Below are positions 7,519 to 9,644 of a stretch of 9,644 nucleotides of DNA, piece by piece (position 1 is the stretch's first letter; the number at the start of each line of letters is the position of its first letter). Below the pieces are notes generated by a model. That model was given only the letters and a program-made list of their open reading frames with translations, ran no database searches and was not told the origin of the DNA. The translations under genes and the position numbers were made by a program. Source of the DNA: Caldifarciminota bacterium. Lineage in GTDB: Bacteria > Hydrothermota > Hydrothermia > B15-G9 > DRBW01. The DNA is taken from NCBI GenBank assembly GCA_011042705.1, contig DRBW01000114.1, forward strand, positions 1-9,644, given 5' to 3'.

Positions 7519-9644
7519 ATGAAGGAAGCCGAAGTCATTGACGCAGATAAAACCGGGGCTCCGGTGAAAACCGTGGAGACCTCCGGGGACATTTTCTCCT
7601 TCCTGAAAAAATTGGGGAATCAGTTCGCCGATGGCCTCCTCGTCTTCGATGGAACCAGTGTTGTATATGCTAACTCGGCCCTGCTGGAACTCCTCGGTGT
7701 TAGTGACCTCGAAGAGCTCAACAAAAAGCACCTGAGCGGGTTTCTCCCCGAGGCAGAAAGAGAGGAAGTGAGGCTAAAAGCACTGTCCGTACTCAGGGGG
7801 GAGCTGCCCTCTTTTAAGCACGAGTTCAAGATCACGAGAGATGACGGCAGCGAGGCCCATTTCTTCTTTACTTTCAGCAGGTTAAGTTTGGGTGACAGAA
7901 ACTACGTGGTCGTTGTGGTGAGGGACATCACTGCCTTTAGAAAGGCTGAGCTCGAGTCAAGAGAGAACCGGGTTCGCTATAAAGCTATAGTTGAGAAGAG
8001 TCACGACGGTATATATGTTTACAGGGGCGATCGATTTCTGTTTTTCAACGACAGGATCTGCGAGATAACAGGGTATTCCCGAAAGGAACTCGAAAACATG
8101 GACATCTGGGAGCTCGTTCACCCCGATGACAGGCAGAGGCTATGGGACATAGCACAGAGAAGGGAGAGGGGAGAGGAGGCTCCCGATACCTATGAGGCCA
8201 GGCTTATCACTAAGGACGGTGAGACCAGATATTGCGAGTTTTCGGTTGCAGCTGTCCAATACAGAGGGGAATATGCTGCACTGGGAATCGTCAGGGACAT
8301 CACGGAGAGAAAGCGCGGAGAAGAGGCAATCCGCTTCAGAGATCAGATACTTCAGGCCGTGAGCGGCGCGGCCAGGAGCTTCCTGAGGAGCCCCATTTTC
8401 GAGAACCATGTGGAAGAAGTGCTTTCTAAGTTCGGCGAAGCGGCGGACGTGAGCAGGGTTTACCTCCTTCAGTTGGACGGCGGCGAAAACGTGCTCGAGG
8501 AGATGATTTTCAAACAATGGGCTGCGCCCGGCGTGAAGGAAGACAGTGAAGGGGAAGACGGACAGATACTTCGAGAGAATTTTCCCAGAAAATGGCTTGA
8601 GCGCCTCTCCGTGGGCGAACTCGTCTACAGCCTGGCCGAGACCGAAGGAGAAGTGCCCCAGTCTTTACTCCGATATCGAGGTTTCAGGTCTGTCGTTATC
8701 GTTCCCATATTCGTCAAAGAAAAGCTATGGGGTGTTCTGGGTTTCGAGGACTGTAAGAGGCTCAGGAAGTGGTCAACGGCGGAGAGGGATGCCCTCAAGA
8801 CCGCGGCCGACATAATAGGTGCCGCCATCCAGGGATCCCAGATGGAGAAGGAGCTGAACAAGCTTCTGAACGCCATAAAGATGTTGAAAGACGCGGTGCT
8901 GGTCGTGGACATGGGGGGCAGAATAATAGACATGAACAGGGCTGCCCAGGAGTTATGGGGTGGAAGGGACCTCAGTGATTTCAAAGGGAAACCGCTTCTG
9001 GACCTCCTCCCGGAGCCGATGGCAAGGAAAGCTGGGAGGGATCTGAGGGAGGTCTTCGCCAGAGGGTACATTGAGGGCAGAGAATACCGCAACGTGACGA
9101 AGGGCGACAAGCAAAATCAGGTTTTCAGCGTGAGCGCCAATCTCGTCCTGGACAGCGGAGGTGAGCCTTACGGCGTGGTTATCATCGGAAGGAACGTTAC
9201 CGACAAGAAAAAAACCGAGGATCAGCTTGAGGAGAGCGAAAAGCGGTATCGCTATCTTTTCGAGAGGAGTCAGGTCGTGAACATCGTCGTGGGAATGAAC
9301 GGGCAAATTCTCGATGCCAACGAGTCGGCGCTCAAGATGTTCGGATATACAAAGGAAGAGGTTATCGGCAAGAACGCCATGGATTTCGTGGTCCCCCCCG
9401 AGAGGGAAAGGGTGTGGAAATCTCTGAAGAGGGACCTCATGGGCCTCGATACGGGGCAGATCGAGGTCGATATAATCGCGAAAAAGGGCGGGGTGAAGAC
9501 CCTGCTATTTGCCGAGGGCCACGCCAACGTTTTCAAAGATGGCAGAAGGGTGGGAGTTCTGCTAAGCGCTCTCGATATCACCGAGAGGAAGAGACAAAGC
9601 CGCGTACAGGAGCTTCTGTACCGGATTTCCAATGCCGTACACAC
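7519..9644 (+). CDS. Large soluble multi-PAS/GAF sensor protein, 3' end cut by window edge
   Basis: The frame starts at ATG 7519 with AAGGA 9 bases upstream and is open for 708 codons to the window edge. Domains in order: PAS at about 30-140, ending in VVVVRDIT; PAS at about 150-265, with the classic WELVHPDDR and GIVRDITERKR; GAF at about 275-440, with VVIVPIFVKEKLWGVLGFED; PAS at about 447-562, ending in GRNVTDKKK; PAS at about 575-692, with ANESALKMFGYTKEEVIGK and LDITERKR. The last visible residues (RVQELLYRISNAV) look like the entry helix of a second GAF domain. No signal peptide or membrane segment is visible, so it probably senses a cytosolic signal such as redox state, a small ligand or a nucleotide. 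The output domain (histidine kinase, GGDEF/EAL, phosphatase or other) is not in the window and should not be assumed. It is transcribed divergently from the kor-ndk genes. Confidence 0.9.
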   Translation, partial: MKEAEVIDADKTGAPVKTVETSGDIFSFLKKLGNQFADGLLVFDGTSVVYANSALLELLGVSDLEELNKKHLSGFLPEAEREEVRLKALSVLRGELPSFKHEFKITRDDGSEAHFFFTFSRLSLGDRNYVVVVVRDITAFRKAELESRENRVRYKAIVEKSHDGIYVYRGDRFLFFNDRICEITGYSRKELENMDIWELVHPDDRQRLWDIAQRRERGEEAPDTYEARLITKDGETRYCEFSVAAVQYRGEYAALGIVRDITERKRGEEAIRFRDQILQAVSGAARSFLRSPIFENHVEEVLSKFGEAADVSRVYLLQLDGGENVLEEMIFKQWAAPGVKEDSEGEDGQILRENFPRKWLERLSVGELVYSLAETEGEVPQSLLRYRGFRSVVIVPIFVKEKLWGVLGFEDCKRLRKWSTAERDALKTAADIIGAAIQGSQMEKELNKLLNAIKMLKDAVLVVDMGGRIIDMNRAAQELWGGRDLSDFKGKPLLDLLPEPMARKAGRDLREVFARGYIEGREYRNVTKGDKQNQVFSVSANLVLDSGGEPYGVVIIGRNVTDKKKTEDQLEESEKRYRYLFERSQVVNIVVGMNGQILDANESALKMFGYTKEEVIGKNAMDFVVPPERERVWKSLKRDLMGLDTGQIEVDIIAKKGGVKTLLFAEGHANVFKDGRRVGVLLSALDITERKRQSRVQELLYRISNAVH

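Noticed and set aside
8625..9110. Minus-strand open frames inside the PAS/GAF gene (8140-8517, 8625-9110, 8953-9306, 9270-9644, 7444-7731)
   Set aside because: They lie opposite a continuous plus-strand coding frame with clear PAS and GAF domains and have no family features of their own.

Overview
The window carries eight recognisable protein genes on a moderately GC-rich bacterial segment. Seven lie on the minus strand and one on the plus strand; both outermost genes run off the window. A 2-oxoacid:ferredoxin oxidoreductase with bacterial-type ferredoxin clusters points to an anaerobic (or at least ferredoxin-based) bacterium. The order tig-clpP-clpX-lon is a classic bacterial protein-quality-control cluster. 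The proteins are rich in Lys/Glu/Arg, and AGG (Arg) and ATA (Ile) codons are common, which would fit a thermophilic or deep-branching anaerobe. I cannot assign a phylum from the sequence alone.

Layout, following minus-strand transcription from right to left: a ferredoxin-KorB fusion (7259-6252), korC (6255-5701), ndk (5697-5293), a 71-base gap holding a near-consensus promoter, then tig (5221-3986), clpP (3989-3360), clpX (3376-2132) and lon (2132 to the left edge, about 80 C-terminal residues missing). All junctions except ndk/tig overlap or lie within 3 bases (ATGA, TAATG and GTGA overlaps), so translation is probably coupled. Two minus-strand promoters are visible: one 5' of the kor fusion gene (TTGACT-17-TATCCT) and one 5' of tig (TTGACA-17-TATAAA). 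The second would let the chaperone/protease genes be expressed independently of the metabolic genes.

To the right, after a divergent intergenic region of about 260 bases, a large soluble multi-PAS/GAF sensor protein starts at 7519 on the plus strand and is still open at the right edge after 708 residues. Its output domain lies outside the window.

Functionally, the kor genes would interconvert 2-oxoglutarate and succinyl-CoA with ferredoxin. Ndk balances nucleoside triphosphates. Trigger factor folds nascent chains, while ClpXP and Lon degrade unfolded or tagged proteins. The main oddity is at the kor locus: the small ferredoxin subunit (KorD) is fused in frame to the TPP-binding beta subunit (KorB), and the alpha subunit gene (korA), which normally lies between them, is absent here. 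I found no CRISPR array, tRNA, rRNA, insertion sequence or clear new defence or mobile system.
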